Positions 17,865 to 29,995 of a stretch of DNA of 36,852 bases are shown here, one piece after another; position 1 is the first letter of the stretch; every line of letters starts with the position of its first letter. Both the position numbers and the translations under genes were made by a program. The stretch comes from Chloroflexaceae bacterium (GTDB taxonomy: Bacteria > Cyanobacteriota > Cyanobacteriia > Cyanobacteriales > JAAUTE01). The notes below the pieces were generated by a model, which worked only from the letters and a program-made list of their open reading frames with translations, did not search any database and had not been told where the DNA came from. The stretch spans positions 1-36,852 of the forward strand of contig JAAUTE010000003.1 in the NCBI GenBank assembly GCA_012031815.1, written 5' to 3'.

Positions 17865-18851
17865 CTAGAGAAATTTAGGCGATTGCAGTAGTTTCAACAG
17901 CAATATAGCCCAAGGAATTTTCAGATCGGGGAGGAGTCCAGGGACGTTTTTTAGGGCTGTCCAGACTGACGGTAGCAAAAATCGCAAAGATCGCAGAGAT
18001 GCCGGGCGGTTTCCAGCTTTATCCACCAAGTTGTAGCGCTCAGCTAGTTCGGCCACCACGGCAACGCGACCCGTGTAGTCCATAATTTTGGCGTCAGCGG
18101 CCAGGGCGGCGATCGCCCGTCCCGTCAGCAGGGGTGTTTCCCAGTTGTAACCGTCACCAAAAGCTTGTAAGCCAGCTTTTTCGCTTAAATTATCTTTGGT
18201 TTCAGCTACTAAGCGCGTAATTTGTTCTGTTCCCACAATTCCTGGCCAGATTGACAGAGAAGCCACGTTATGGGGTTTTAGCTCCACCGCCATGTCCGCT
18301 GCCAGGCGATCGCAGGCCGATTTGCCCGTGCCGTAGGCGACACCAAAAATATAAGCTAGACCTCCCCAGGAGGAAATTGTGCAAATTAATCCTTTTTTCC
18401 GGGATACCATGAGTCGAGCCGCAAAAACGCTGGCTAGATAGTGACTGCGCAGGCCCGCGCGATTAACCGCATCCCAAAGCTGGGGGTCGCACTCCCAAAA
18501 GGGCCGGCCGCTGGCCTGGCTGATGGCCGACACTCCTGAAAAAACGTTGTTTACTAACAAATCAAGCTGTCCCTGTTGTTCTGCCGCAATCTGCTCGAAT
18601 AGACAGCGAATTTGCTCGTCATCGCTATGATCGACCTGAAGGGGAATGCAGGTGCCGCCAGCCCCTTCAACTGCCAAGGCTGTGTCCTGCAAACTGCCCG
18701 ACAATCCCTCGCTGTGCGGTGCGCTGGTCAAGGTGCGGCCAGTAACATACACCGTTGCCCCCGCCTCCCCCAACCCCACGGCAATTCCCAGTCCCACGCC
18801 TCGCGTTGCCCCAGTGACCAAGGCTACTTTACCGTTTAGGGGTTTCATCAT
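17865..18851 (-). CDS. Short-chain dehydrogenase, DHRS1-like
   Basis: A 328-residue SDR, longer than the classical 250 because of a C-terminal extension. It has the cofactor motif ALVTGATRGVGLGIAVGLGE (residues ~10-29), LVNNVF (the usual NNAG variant seen in this subgroup), a catalytic serine in CTISSWGG, and tyrosine/lysine in YGTGKSACDRLAADM. The VNN-F variant and the overall pattern resemble DHRS1-type proteins of animals and bacteria. The C-terminus (LLPDLKIPWAILLLKLLQ) is hydrophobic and may attach to a membrane. GAGGA lies nine bases before the ATG at 18851. It heads the three-gene operon; an esterase gene diverges 79 bases away. Confidence 0.9.
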   Translation of the reverse strand: MMKPLNGKVALVTGATRGVGLGIAVGLGEAGATVYVTGRTLTSAPHSEGLSGSLQDTALAVEGAGGTCIPLQVDHSDDEQIRCLFEQIAAEQQGQLDLLVNNVFSGVSAISQASGRPFWECDPQLWDAVNRAGLRSHYLASVFAARLMVSRKKGLICTISSWGGLAYIFGVAYGTGKSACDRLAADMAVELKPHNVASLSIWPGIVGTEQITRLVAETKDNLSEKAGLQAFGDGYNWETPLLTGRAIAALAADAKIMDYTGRVAVVAELAERYNLVDKAGNRPASLRSLRFLLPSVWTALKNVPGLLPDLKIPWAILLLKLLQSPKFL

Positions 18852-18930
18852 CGCTGGTGTTCCTCGCTGAGTTTCCCTCCGCTATGCTAGAGCAAAACCA
18901 CTGGGTCGTTAATCTTGAGGGGGAGAGGTT

Positions 18931-20106
18931 TTGCCGTTATCGTGGCTAATTTTCGGAATTAGCGGACTATTTTCCCTGCTGAGTCTGTGGATCGTGGTTT
19001 CTGCCCCGACATTCTTTCTGTTACCCCTAGGAATTGCTGCGCCAGAGCTAAGTCCCTGGTTGCTAGTCGCCAATGCGATCGCCCTTGGGGTCAATCTTGT
19101 CTATGGGAAAAACCTTAATTTTGCCCTTTTATGTAGTTTATTGAGCTTGGGATTAAGCTTGCTGCCCTTGGTGCAGTTTCCTAGTGCCAATCAACGGATG
19201 GCTGCGGAAATGGAAGCCCGTTTAGGCAAGGATTATTTAAACCCGGTTTCTCAATCACTACAGACCCAACTGCGTCCTCGTCCGCTGGTTCTGTCCGAGG
19301 TGTTTTCGGGCATTCCCCTGGGGGCGGTGCGCTGCCAGCGAGGCATCGTCTTTGCCAATCCCGATGGCGTTAACTTAACGCTTAACAGCTATCTTCCCCC
19401 ACTTCCCGGTAAATATCCCGGTATTGTCATCATTTATGGCGGCGCTTGGCAAACTGGCTCACCAGAGCGGGGAGAATCTATGAGTCGCTACCTGGCCGCT
19501 CAGGGTTACGCCGCGATCGCCATTTCCTATCGCCATGCCCCTCAATACCAATTTCCGGCGCAACTGGAAGACGTGCAGGCAGCATTGAGCTATATCCAAG
19601 ACCATGCCGACGAACTAGAAGTCAATCTCCAGCGAATGGCGGTGTTGGGGCGATCTGCGGGGGCACAATTGGCGATGCTAGCGGCCTATCAAGGGAATCT
19701 AATGCCTTTGCGGGCAGTTGTGAATTATTACGGGCCGGCAGACTTGCAGAGAGGCTACAACGAGTTACCCTTCCCCGATCCCATTAATGTCCGAGGGGTT
19801 TTAAAGGCATTTTTAGGCGGTTCTCCAGAAGAACGACCCGAACTTTACCGAAAAGCCTCTCCCATTCACGCGCTTCGCCCCGGACTGCCGCCGACTCTGC
19901 TAGTTTATGCCCGACGCGATCGCCTAGTGAAAGTGGAGTTTGGCCGGGGTTTATACGAGGCATTGCGCGATAGCCAAAATGTTGCGGTTTGGCTAGAAAT
20001 TCCCTGGGCCGAACATGCCTTCGACGCGGTTTTTTCAGGAATCGGCAATCAGTTGTCTTTGTATTATGTGGAGCGTTTTTTAGCTTGGGCTTTAGCCGAG
20101 GGGTGA
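18931..20106 (+). CDS. Membrane-anchored alpha/beta hydrolase (esterase/lipase type)
   Basis: A 391-residue protein. The first ~90 residues hold three or four hydrophobic segments (WLIFGISGLFSLLSLWIVV, then PELSPWLLVANAIALGVNLV and FALLCSLLSLGLSLLPLV), so it is membrane-bound. The hydrolase domain (residues ~150-390) has the oxyanion motif IIYGGAWQTG (hormone-sensitive-lipase style), the nucleophile elbow VLGRSAGAQLA, the acid in YARRDRLVKV and the histidine in WAEHAFDAV, so the triad is complete. It should hydrolyse an ester or acyl bond. The TTG start at 18931 follows GGGGGAGAGG. It is divergent from the SDR-SDR-monooxygenase operon, which suggests a common pathway and shared promoter region. 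Confidence 0.85.
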   Translation: MPLSWLIFGISGLFSLLSLWIVVSAPTFFLLPLGIAAPELSPWLLVANAIALGVNLVYGKNLNFALLCSLLSLGLSLLPLVQFPSANQRMAAEMEARLGKDYLNPVSQSLQTQLRPRPLVLSEVFSGIPLGAVRCQRGIVFANPDGVNLTLNSYLPPLPGKYPGIVIIYGGAWQTGSPERGESMSRYLAAQGYAAIAISYRHAPQYQFPAQLEDVQAALSYIQDHADELEVNLQRMAVLGRSAGAQLAMLAAYQGNLMPLRAVVNYYGPADLQRGYNELPFPDPINVRGVLKAFLGGSPEERPELYRKASPIHALRPGLPPTLLVYARRDRLVKVEFGRGLYEALRDSQNVAVWLEIPWAEHAFDAVFSGIGNQLSLYYVERFLAWALAEG

Positions 20107-20613
20107 GAGGATTAAATCCTGTGAGAATGGGCACTTTAAGCGGATACAACTATAAATCTGCAACTTGCCAGCAAATCCGGGCATTGACCTGAGCAAAAAA
20201 AAGGGCCCGCATGATTCACCGAAATTTGCATTGACAGCTCGCCTTTCTGTCTTTGCTTTCGTTACTCTGCGGGCACACCAACCTAAACCAATCCTTGGTT
20301 GCTTTTCTCTTTCCTGTCTTGACTTTGAATATCCCGCGAATCCCCAGAACAAACAACCTAAGTATCCCAAGTTAACCTGGGAACTTAAGGGCTTAACTTC
20401 TCATACTCCCTAATACCCCGTTTTGCTTCTCAATATACTCCGAGGGGCGATCGCGCTACCTGAAGCGGGTTTGTCCCTTGCTCCCAGACCCCTTGCGTGA
20501 GTGTAACCCCGCTCATTGCAGTCGATTATTTCTTAGCAACATCGGTTGTTCGACCCATTCCTGAATGGGTCGGTAATTCCTTGAAATAGGGATTATTATC
20601 TGGTTTTTTATGG
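20107..20613. other. Gap with a strong hairpin next to the regulator gene
   Basis: No gene is seen in 507 bases between convergent genes. A near-perfect palindrome, CGACCCATTC (20551-20560) with GAATGGGTCG (20563-20572), lies 42 bases past the end of the regulator gene. It lacks a T run, so it may be an RNA-stabilising 3' structure or a protein site. GCCCGCA/TGCGGGC (about 20204 and 20268) could also pair. Confidence 0.45.
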
Positions 20614-21294
20614 CTATTCTCGCAAAACATAGCCAACGCCTCGCACGGTTTGAATGAGGCGCTTTTCCTGATTGGCTTCTAACTTAAGGCGCAGATAGCG
20701 AATGTAAACTTCGATAATATTAGAATCTCCCATGAAGTCGTAGCCCCAAACCGTCTCCAGGATTTGGTCGCGGGTGAGTACCTGCCGGGGATGGGCAAGC
20801 AAATAGTCTAATAAATCGAATTCTTTGGCAGTTAGCTCAATGAGGCGATCGCCCCGGTGGACTTCACGGGTGCTGCGGTTGAGGCGCAGGTCAGCAAACT
20901 GCAAAACATGGGCATCGCGGTCTTGGTTGCGGCGCAGGTGGGCGCGGAGTCGGGCTAGCAGTTCTTCAATACTGAAAGGTTTCACGATGTAATCGTCTGC
21001 CCCCGCATCTAACCCGGCCACGCGATCGCTAATCTCGTCCTTGGCGGTCAGGAGAATAATGGGGATGCGACTGCCCGTTTCCCGCAGGCGACGACAAATT
21101 TCCTGGCCCGAAATCCCTGGCAGCATCCAATCCAGCAAAATTAAATCCGGTTCGATTTCCCGGGCAGCGGTCAATCCTTCTAGACCGTCGTTGGCGATCG
21201 TCACCTGATAGCCCTCATATTTCAGCTCTAAATCGATAAATTGAGCTAATTTGCTCTCATCTTCCACTAGAAGAATATGCGCCGCCGAGGTCAT
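20614..21294 (-). CDS. OmpR-family response regulator (NblR/ManR-like)
   Basis: A 226-residue two-component regulator. The receiver domain (residues ~6-118) has acidic residues E11 and D12, phosphoacceptor D55 in LILLDWMLPGISG, and lysine in YIVKPFSIEELLARLRAH. The DNA-binding winged helix (residues ~130-226) contains LTAKEFDLLDYLLAHPRQVL, then TRDQILETVWGYDFMGDSN and TVRGVGYVLRE. The pattern matches a conserved cyanobacterial group that includes regulators named NblR and ManR, but I cannot separate the orthologues by eye. I chose the ATG at 21294 because MTSAAHILLVEDE is the usual start; another lies upstream at 21330. No kinase gene is next to it. Confidence 0.88.
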   Translation of the reverse strand: MTSAAHILLVEDESKLAQFIDLELKYEGYQVTIANDGLEGLTAAREIEPDLILLDWMLPGISGQEICRRLRETGSRIPIILLTAKDEISDRVAGLDAGADDYIVKPFSIEELLARLRAHLRRNQDRDAHVLQFADLRLNRSTREVHRGDRLIELTAKEFDLLDYLLAHPRQVLTRDQILETVWGYDFMGDSNIIEVYIRYLRLKLEANQEKRLIQTVRGVGYVLRE

Positions 21295-21663
21295 GGTATT
21301 AATGCTTGGTAGAGGGAAAACAGACCGCACTCTGGGGTATTACCTAAGCAGCCAGCGTCAGGGGCTACTCACGAGGCGGATTTTCCTAATGATACTGTAA
21401 CCCCGCTCCCCTGCGGATTCCCTCCTCTCTCACCCTAGACTGGGTCGCGGCGATCGCCCCCCATCAGGAAAAATAAGACCCCAAAAAGTAGGTTAGATTG
21501 TATTTCGGGGATGAAATAGTTTTTTAAAGCTGGCTGCGATAGAGCGCTTCGGGGAGAATCAGCTCTCAAGTTTTAAGTTTCGGGCGGAAACCCTGGGTTC
21601 AAACCTATTGAAGCAGCATTTTTCAGGAATTATACCCCAGCAAAATTAGCGGTTGTTTTCACG
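21295..21663. other. Divergent promoter region, regulator and fni
   Basis: The 369 bases lie between divergent genes and presumably hold both promoters. The only noticeable piece is GGGTTCAAACC near 21593-21603, which resembles a tRNA T-loop but has no cloverleaf around it. No gene is seen. Confidence 0.4.
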
Positions 21664-22716
21664 ATGGTGAATTTTCTCTCTGACTCAACCACGGACATCG
21701 AAAACCGTAAAGCCGAGCATCTACGGGTTTGTTTGGAAGAATCCGTTAACTTTCCCCAAACAACCACCGGACTGGAGCGCTATCGCTTTAGCCACTGCTG
21801 CCTCCCGGAGTTGGAGCGCTCCCAAATCTCGCTGCAAACCTCTTTTTTGGGCAGGGTTCTGCGATCGCCGCTGTTGATTTCTTCCATGACGGGCGGGACG
21901 GAATTTGCCAAAACCATTAACCAACGCTTGGCCAGAGCTGCCCAGCAGTATGGTTTGGCCATGGGCGTTGGCTCCCAGCGCATCGGCCTGGAAAATTGGG
22001 CGTTGATGTCCACCTTTGCGGTGCGCTCCCAGGCTCCCGATATTTTACTCCTGGCCAATTTGGGGGCTGTACAGCTCAACTACGGTTATGCGGTGGACGA
22101 GTGCCGTCGTGCTGTTGAGAGCCTGGAGGCGGACGGTTTAATTCTCCACCTCAATCCCCTGCAAGAATCTGTCCAATCCGAAGGGGATACAAATTTTCGA
22201 GGAATTCTTGCTAAAATTGCCCTTCTCTGCCAGCAACTTCCCGTGCCCGTGGTGGTTAAGGAAGTGGGCAACGGCATTTCTGCGGCGATCGCCGAGAAGT
22301 TGTTAGCAGTGGGGGTCAGCGCCATTGATGTGGCCGGAGCGGGGGGAACTTCTTGGGCCCGGGTGGAAAGTCAGCGGGCGAAGGATCGCCGTCAACAACA
22401 CCTGGGTCAGACCTTTGCCGATTGGGGATTGCCCACCGCCGATTGTGTGGTTCAAATCCGCGATCGCTTTCCTGAGGTTCCCCTGATTGCCTCTGGTGGC
22501 ATTGCCAACGGTCTCGATGCTGCCAAAGCCATTGCCCTCGGTGCCAATGTGGTCGGCATGGCCCGTCCCTTCCTCCAAGCCGCCGCCGAGTCGGAAACGG
22601 AATTGGCCGAGTTTGTCCAATTGGCGATCGCCGAACTGGAGACGGTTTTATTCTGTACTGGCAGCGCCAGTCTGGCGGAATTGCAGCGATCGGGAGTTCT
22701 ATTGAAGATTAACTAG
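21664..22716 (+). CDS. fni: Isopentenyl-diphosphate delta-isomerase, type 2
   Basis: A 350-residue FMN- and NADPH-dependent enzyme that interconverts isopentenyl and dimethylallyl diphosphate, the building blocks of carotenoids, the chlorophyll phytyl tail and quinones. Cyanobacteria use this type and not the zinc type 1 enzyme. Diagnostic pieces are [12 protein letters not shown] near residue 16, [20 protein letters not shown] (FMN site), [11 protein letters not shown], and the barrel end with [29 protein letters not shown] and [20 protein letters not shown]. Length and both ends are normal and the gene is intact. It is convergent with groEL; a hairpin lies between them. Confidence 0.96.
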   Translation: MVNFLSDSTTDIENRKAEHLRVCLEESVNFPQTTTGLERYRFSHCCLPELERSQISLQTSFLGRVLRSPLLISSMTGGTEFAKTINQRLARAAQQYGLAMGVGSQRIGLENWALMSTFAVRSQAPDILLLANLGAVQLNYGYAVDECRRAVESLEADGLILHLNPLQESVQSEGDTNFRGILAKIALLCQQLPVPVVVKEVGNGISAAIAEKLLAVGVSAIDVAGAGGTSWARVESQRAKDRRQQHLGQTFADWGLPTADCVVQIRDRFPEVPLIASGGIANGLDAAKAIALGANVVGMARPFLQAAAESETELAEFVQLAIAELETVLFCTGSASLAELQRSGVLLKIN

Positions 22717-22782
22717 AATAGCCAACCGGGTTTTTGCCCAATCAGCCCTGAAAACCCCAAAACCACCCTGATGACAGCACAA

Positions 22783-22807
22783 TGGCCGCCCCAATAAAGA
22801 GCGGCCA
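22783..22807. terminator. Hairpin between convergent fni and groEL
   Basis: TGGCCGC (22783-22789) pairs with GCGGCCA (22801-22807) around an 11-base loop. The stem is GC-rich, but no T run follows on either strand, so termination strength is uncertain. Its place, midway between two convergent stops, supports a terminator role. Confidence 0.5.
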
Positions 22808-22853
22808 CCGATAAATTCACCAGAGAGACAAGGCCTGTCTGGAACTTTAGAGA

Positions 22854-24498
<1,645 letters not shown>

Positions 24499-24535
24499 CT
24501 AAAAAATAGGTCAAAAGTGGTTTGAGACGCTGGAA

Positions 24536-24847
24536 TTAGGAAACTACAGCCAGAATATCTTTCTCGGACAGCAGCACGTAGTCGTCGCCGCCAAATTTAA
24601 CATCGGTGCCAGCGTACTTGGAGTAGAGGACTTTGTCGCCTACTTTTACTTCCATCGGCTGGTAGCTGCCATCGTCGTTGCGCTTGCCGGGGCCAACTTG
24701 GACGATTTCACCGATTTGGGGCTTTTCTTTAGCGGTGTCCGGCAAAAAAATACCGCCTTGGGTCTTTTCTTCGCTAGGGCTGACCTTGACAAAGACGCGC
24801 TCGCCCAGGGGCTTAACGGTGGAAACAGATAGGGAAATAGCTGCCAT
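24536..24847 (-). CDS. groS: Co-chaperonin GroES
   Basis: A 103-residue lid of the GroEL chamber. It shows the family pattern [12 protein letters not shown], the mobile loop [20 protein letters not shown] that docks on GroEL, and the roof and base strands with [17 protein letters not shown] and [14 protein letters not shown] start at the ATG at 24847 ([18 protein letters not shown]); an in-frame ATG upstream at 24880 would add a leader not seen in homologues. It lies 55 bases before groEL and the two form one operon. A CIRCE operator overlaps the promoter upstream. Confidence 0.97.
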   Translation of the reverse strand: MAAISLSVSTVKPLGERVFVKVSPSEEKTQGGIFLPDTAKEKPQIGEIVQVGPGKRNDDGSYQPMEVKVGDKVLYSKYAGTDVKFGGDDYVLLSEKDILAVVS

Positions 24848-24908
24848 GATTCCTCCAAAATGCGGTTGTGGCAGTGCCAAAAACGTGCGTTTGCTGCAAA
24901 GACTGAAT

Positions 24909-24935
24909 TTAGCACTCTCACCTTACGAGTGCTAA
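24909..24935. promoter_or_regulatory. CIRCE operator of groESL
   Basis: TTAGCACTC (24909-24917), a 9-base spacer, and GAGTGCTAA (24927-24935) are a perfect match to CIRCE, the inverted repeat bound by the heat-shock repressor HrcA. It ends 62 bases upstream of the GroES start codon. HrcA is not encoded in this window. Confidence 0.97.
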
Positions 24936-24963
24936 TGTAGCGAAAGACCCCAGCGGAATGCAA
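24934..24963 (-). promoter_or_regulatory. Putative vegetative promoter of groESL
   Basis: On the minus strand TTGCAT (24963-24958) and TACATT (24939-24934) are 18 bases apart. The -10 overlaps the CIRCE edge by two bases, so bound HrcA would block RNA polymerase at the start site. This fits known groESL control in cyanobacteria; the element assignment is by eye. Confidence 0.55.
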
Positions 24964-25024
24964 CTCTAGGGCCAGTACGGTTTCCCGAACTCTTGTCTGA
25001 TGAGGTTTTCAGCCACCAAGTATC

Positions 25025-25800
25025 CTAGGGGTGAAGCAATCGCTCAATTTGGGCAGAGTTGAGCTGCTCAACGTTGGCTAGCACTAGGGCTGCCCCGGCG
25101 GTTTGCAGTTGCTCGGCGTAAGTCTGCTGTCGCCGTTCGTCCGGTTTGGACGTGGGGGGCAAAATCCCAACGGCAATCCATTGCCGCTCCGGCTGTAATT
25201 CCCTAGCCTTGAGGATGGTACGCATGTCCGCAACCGTATCTCCAACATAGAAAACGGGACAAGGCAGGGGCGATCGCTCCAGGCGTTGAACCGCGGTAAA
25301 CAGTCCGGTCGGATTGGGCTTGCCAGGGGCATCTTCCATCGCCACCAGCACGGGTGGCTCTAGTCCCAAGCGCTTACAGAGGACATATTCTGCCGAGCCT
25401 CTGGTCGCACCGCTAAAAAAGCCCAGTCAATGCCAGCAGCGCTTAAGGTTGCTAAATAGCTAGCCCCCAGCAATAGCGGCTCGTTGGCAATGTAACCATT
25501 CCACTGCACCGGGTCGCTCCCCCGATAGCGTTCCTGGAAATAAGCCACAATTCCAGCAAACTCCAGGGGAATAGCGGTTCTCGTCCCGTCCTTTTTGGCA
25601 AAATACCGATAAATCAATTCCTGAGAGGCTTCCCAATCATTATTCCAAATCCCCTCGCCCTTAAGCTGGTCAATGTCCTCTAGGCGGGGCCGGCAACCAC
25701 CCTCGGTAAAATACTCGACCGTATCGGCGATCGCGCGGCGATAGGACTGGCTCACATCGCGCACCACGCCATCAATATCGAAAACAACAATACAGCTCAT
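25025..25800 (-). CDS. HAD-superfamily phosphatase, TIGR01548-like (one-base frameshift)
   Basis: A hydrolase of about 258 residues. The nucleophile motif I is IVVFDIDGVVRDVSQSYRRA (DxD), followed by a helical cap with LEDIDQLKGEGIWNNDWEA. Motif III is in DAPGKPNPTGLF, and motif IV is in FYVGDTVADM. The middle is broken: a missing base in the six-A run 25415-25420 (T run on the coding strand) restores FFSGATRGSAEYVLCKRLGL between the two halves. I recall this as a cyanobacterial HAD group that acts on an unknown phosphate. The ATG at 25800 is preceded by AGGTAAGG. It lies 90 bases from groESL's promoter end and is transcribed the same way as groES. Confidence 0.8.
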
Positions 25801-25926
25801 GGCCTTACCTCTCACTTTCCCCCTGGACTGCCTGGCTCTCTCTCGTCAGTCGGGAGCGACCTAGGCTAGAATGAAGCTTGTCCATTCCCGCCCGTTGGGG
25901 GTTGTCTTAGATTCTTGGAGGTCTCT

Positions 25927-26235
25927 TTGTCGAGATTTATTTTAAAGGTTCTTTGGTTAAATAAAGATGTGGCGATCGCAGTCGATCATGTAGTGGGTAA
26001 CGGTACGAGTCCTTTGACTGCCTACTTTTTCTGGCCCCGTAATGATGCTTGGCAGCAGCTTAAAGACGAGTTAGATGGCAAGACCTGGATTTCAGAACCA
26101 GAGCGCATTGAAATCCTCAACCAAGCCACTGAAGTCATCAACTATTGGCAGGATTTGCGCAATCAAGGCAAGCACATCAAAATGCAAGAAGCCCAAGGAC
26201 GGTTTCCTGAAGTCATTTTTACCGGCAGCAATTAA
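25927..26235 (+). CDS. ycf65: Plastid/cyanobacterial-specific 30S ribosomal protein PSRP-3
   Basis: A 102-residue protein matching PSRP-3 (Ycf65): [20 protein letters not shown], then [19 protein letters not shown], a central helix, and [13 protein letters not shown]. In plastids and cyanobacteria it sits on the small ribosomal subunit and is thought to help translation or its control by light. The start is TTG at 25927, five bases after GGAGGT; an earlier in-frame TTG at 25915 overlaps that ribosome binding site, so I reject it. It is convergent with atpC, with a terminator between. Confidence 0.94.
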   Translation: MSRFILKVLWLNKDVAIAVDHVVGNGTSPLTAYFFWPRNDAWQQLKDELDGKTWISEPERIEILNQATEVINYWQDLRNQGKHIKMQEAQGRFPEVIFTGSN

Positions 26236-26262
26236 CGAGCGCTGGCTTATAAACCAGGGATT

Positions 26263-26287
26263 AGGGCAGGGGAAACTGCCCTTTTTT
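26263..26287 (+). terminator. Intrinsic terminator of the PSRP-3 gene
   Basis: AGGGCAG (26263-26269) pairs with CTGCCCT (26276-26282) around a GGGAAA loop and runs into six T at 26282-26287. It lies 28 bases after the stop codon, and this is a textbook terminator. Confidence 0.9.
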
Positions 26288-26313
26288 GTTCGGCCGATTC
26301 TGAGCTGTTTAAA

Positions 26314-26723
26314 TTACAGGACGCCGCCAGCAGCTTGAAAACGGGCCCGGCTGCGTTTGAGGGCGCGGGTTGCCTGAATTTGTTTTGGCGATCGCTGCCT
26401 TTTTGGGCCTCGTTGTAGCGTTGCTGCGCCGTATCAAATTCACCGCGAGCCGCATCCTTGTCGATATCGCTGCCGAGTTGCGCGCTATTGACTAGAACTT
26501 TGACTTCGTTACTTTCAACTTCGGCAAACCCGCCCAGCACGGCGATGGTCAGCCAGTCTTTTCCGGAGCGCACTCGCATGACACCGATATCTAAGGCCGT
26601 CAGCAGGGGAGCGTGGCCGGGCAGAACCCCCAGTTGTCCCGTCGTACTGGGGAGAATGATTTCTTCAACCGGGTTATCCCAAACAATTTTGTCCGGGGTG
26701 ATTACGCGCACAGTTAATGCCAT
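26314..26723 (-). CDS. atpC: ATP synthase epsilon chain (one-base frameshift)
   Basis: The 136-residue CF1 subunit that couples rotation and inhibits wasteful ATP hydrolysis. The N-terminal beta-sandwich is clear ([58 protein letters not shown]). The C-terminal helical arm goes out of frame at the three-T run 26379-26381 on the plus strand. One added base gives [20 protein letters not shown] as the final helix and the stop at 26314. The gene follows atpD by 82 bases; the beta-epsilon pair is the standard cyanobacterial operon. The frame break would lengthen the protein and change its regulatory arm; sequencing error is the simplest reading. Confidence 0.94.
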
Positions 26724-26805
26724 GATTGCGTCACAGGTAATGATTGGGGAATTCACAAGGGAGCACGGCGGCGGATCGCCGCCATGCCCCGCTGGCAATG
26801 CAAGT

Positions 26806-28722
<1,917 letters not shown>

Positions 28723-29907
28723 TCAGGAAATTGGCGAAGAGGGTTGACTGAAAGTTCCTCCGTATAGATCGACAAAACGATTGTACAAACGCATTGTTTC
28801 ATGGCTAGAAATACGCCTGGAGGTAAGTAAGCGGGAGAGATTTCGCTGAGTAAGTCGTTGAAGATAGGGCAGATCTTCGTATAAAGTCAAGCAGGAAGCA
28901 CAATGGAAAAGCAACTGCAATAAAGGCCGCGGCCAGTCCAAATCGCTGTAGATATCCACCAGAAACTTGTGTTTGTCTTCACCTAAAGGAAAAACGTTAA
29001 ACATGACAATAACTTTTTTGCCGCCATAAACAGGAACTCTTAGCTCAACGGTGTGGGAGGAGTGCAGCGTTAATTCGACTTCTACTGCTTCTTGCCGCCA
29101 AATTCTCAAGGCATTAACGGGTGAATCAAGTTGGGTTTGAAAGGTTAATTTACCACCAATCCCAGTCGCCTGAAAGTAGCTGACGCCTACTACCTTGAGG
29201 TTATTGAGGCTAAAGCTATGCACGTTCTCCAAATGCTTGAGGTTGAGCAGGTGATAGATTTGGCAAAGATAGGGGAAAGGCAGGGTGTATTCTTGGGAAA
29301 TAATATGGTAATCTCCTAGGTCTAACAGTTGGGCTTGCAGCGATCGCCAAGTTGCTTCCTGGGGGCAGGAATAGCCAGCATCGGGAGCGTCAGGGGAGGG
29401 GACAGGGCCTTCGGGTTTGAGGTAGAGCCAGAAAATAAATAGCAGCGAGGCAACAAAAACTTGGGAAATTTCCGGGGCGGATAAGCTCCCGTCTCCCAGG
29501 GCAGCCAGGCCGCGATCGCCAATGGCAAAAAGCCAAGAAGGAATGCCCAACCCCCACAGTCCCGTTTTAAACAGGCTGATATAGTCGGTATTTAGGGGTA
29601 AATAAGGTTGAATCTGGCTATTTTTGGGAAGCGCTTGCTTGACCATAAGGGTGAGAAATCCGAGAACGGTAGCGATAATATTCCAAGCTGTTGCAGGGGG
29701 ATTCCTATCAGAAATAGTGGCCTCCCTAGCCTGCTTGTTAGAAAAGTTAACACTGTTTGGAAGAAGCTCCCCTCTGTCCCAGGTGTAGCTCTTTAGTGCT
29801 TCAAGAAAAGCCCAATCCTGAGGGCGATTGCGCTCCGCGCACTGGCAAAGCCAATCGCGGGTTGGGCTGGAAGGGAGGGAAGTTAAAGGCGGTAAGCGTT
29901 CTGTCAA
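28723..29907 (-). CDS. Uncharacterised cyanobacterial membrane protein
   Basis: A 394-residue protein that I do not recognise. The N-terminal ~70 residues are soluble and polar, with a CQCAERNRPQDWAFLEALKS segment. Hydrophobic helices lie at ~73-92 (AWNIIATVLGFLTLMVKQAL) and ~147-163 (SQVFVASLLFIFWLYL), with an amphipathic segment between (SLFKTGLWGLGIPSWLFAIG). The C-terminal ~210 residues form a soluble, beta-rich domain (VVGVSYFQATGIGGKLTFQT, VEVELTLHSSHTVELRVPVY) ending in helices. The start is TTG at 29907 with no clear ribosome site, so it is uncertain. It is divergent from the hydrolase gene with an 88-base gap. Composition matches the neighbours, so it is not obviously foreign. Confidence 0.75.
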   Translation of the reverse strand: MTERLPPLTSLPSSPTRDWLCQCAERNRPQDWAFLEALKSYTWDRGELLPNSVNFSNKQAREATISDRNPPATAWNIIATVLGFLTLMVKQALPKNSQIQPYLPLNTDYISLFKTGLWGLGIPSWLFAIGDRGLAALGDGSLSAPEISQVFVASLLFIFWLYLKPEGPVPSPDAPDAGYSCPQEATWRSLQAQLLDLGDYHIISQEYTLPFPYLCQIYHLLNLKHLENVHSFSLNNLKVVGVSYFQATGIGGKLTFQTQLDSPVNALRIWRQEAVEVELTLHSSHTVELRVPVYGGKKVIVMFNVFPLGEDKHKFLVDIYSDLDWPRPLLQLLFHCASCLTLYEDLPYLQRLTQRNLSRLLTSRRISSHETMRLYNRFVDLYGGTFSQPSSPIS

Positions 29908-29995
29908 GGTATGGAGGCAGTCTTAACCTGGAGCGCTTACACTGAATCTACAAAAGCCCCTAGGGGCTGCCATTTAGAAAAACGAGGCAACAGCG

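Noticed and set aside
21585-21610. GGGTTCAAACC, similar to a tRNA T-loop
   Set aside because: No acceptor, D or anticodon stems can be paired around it.
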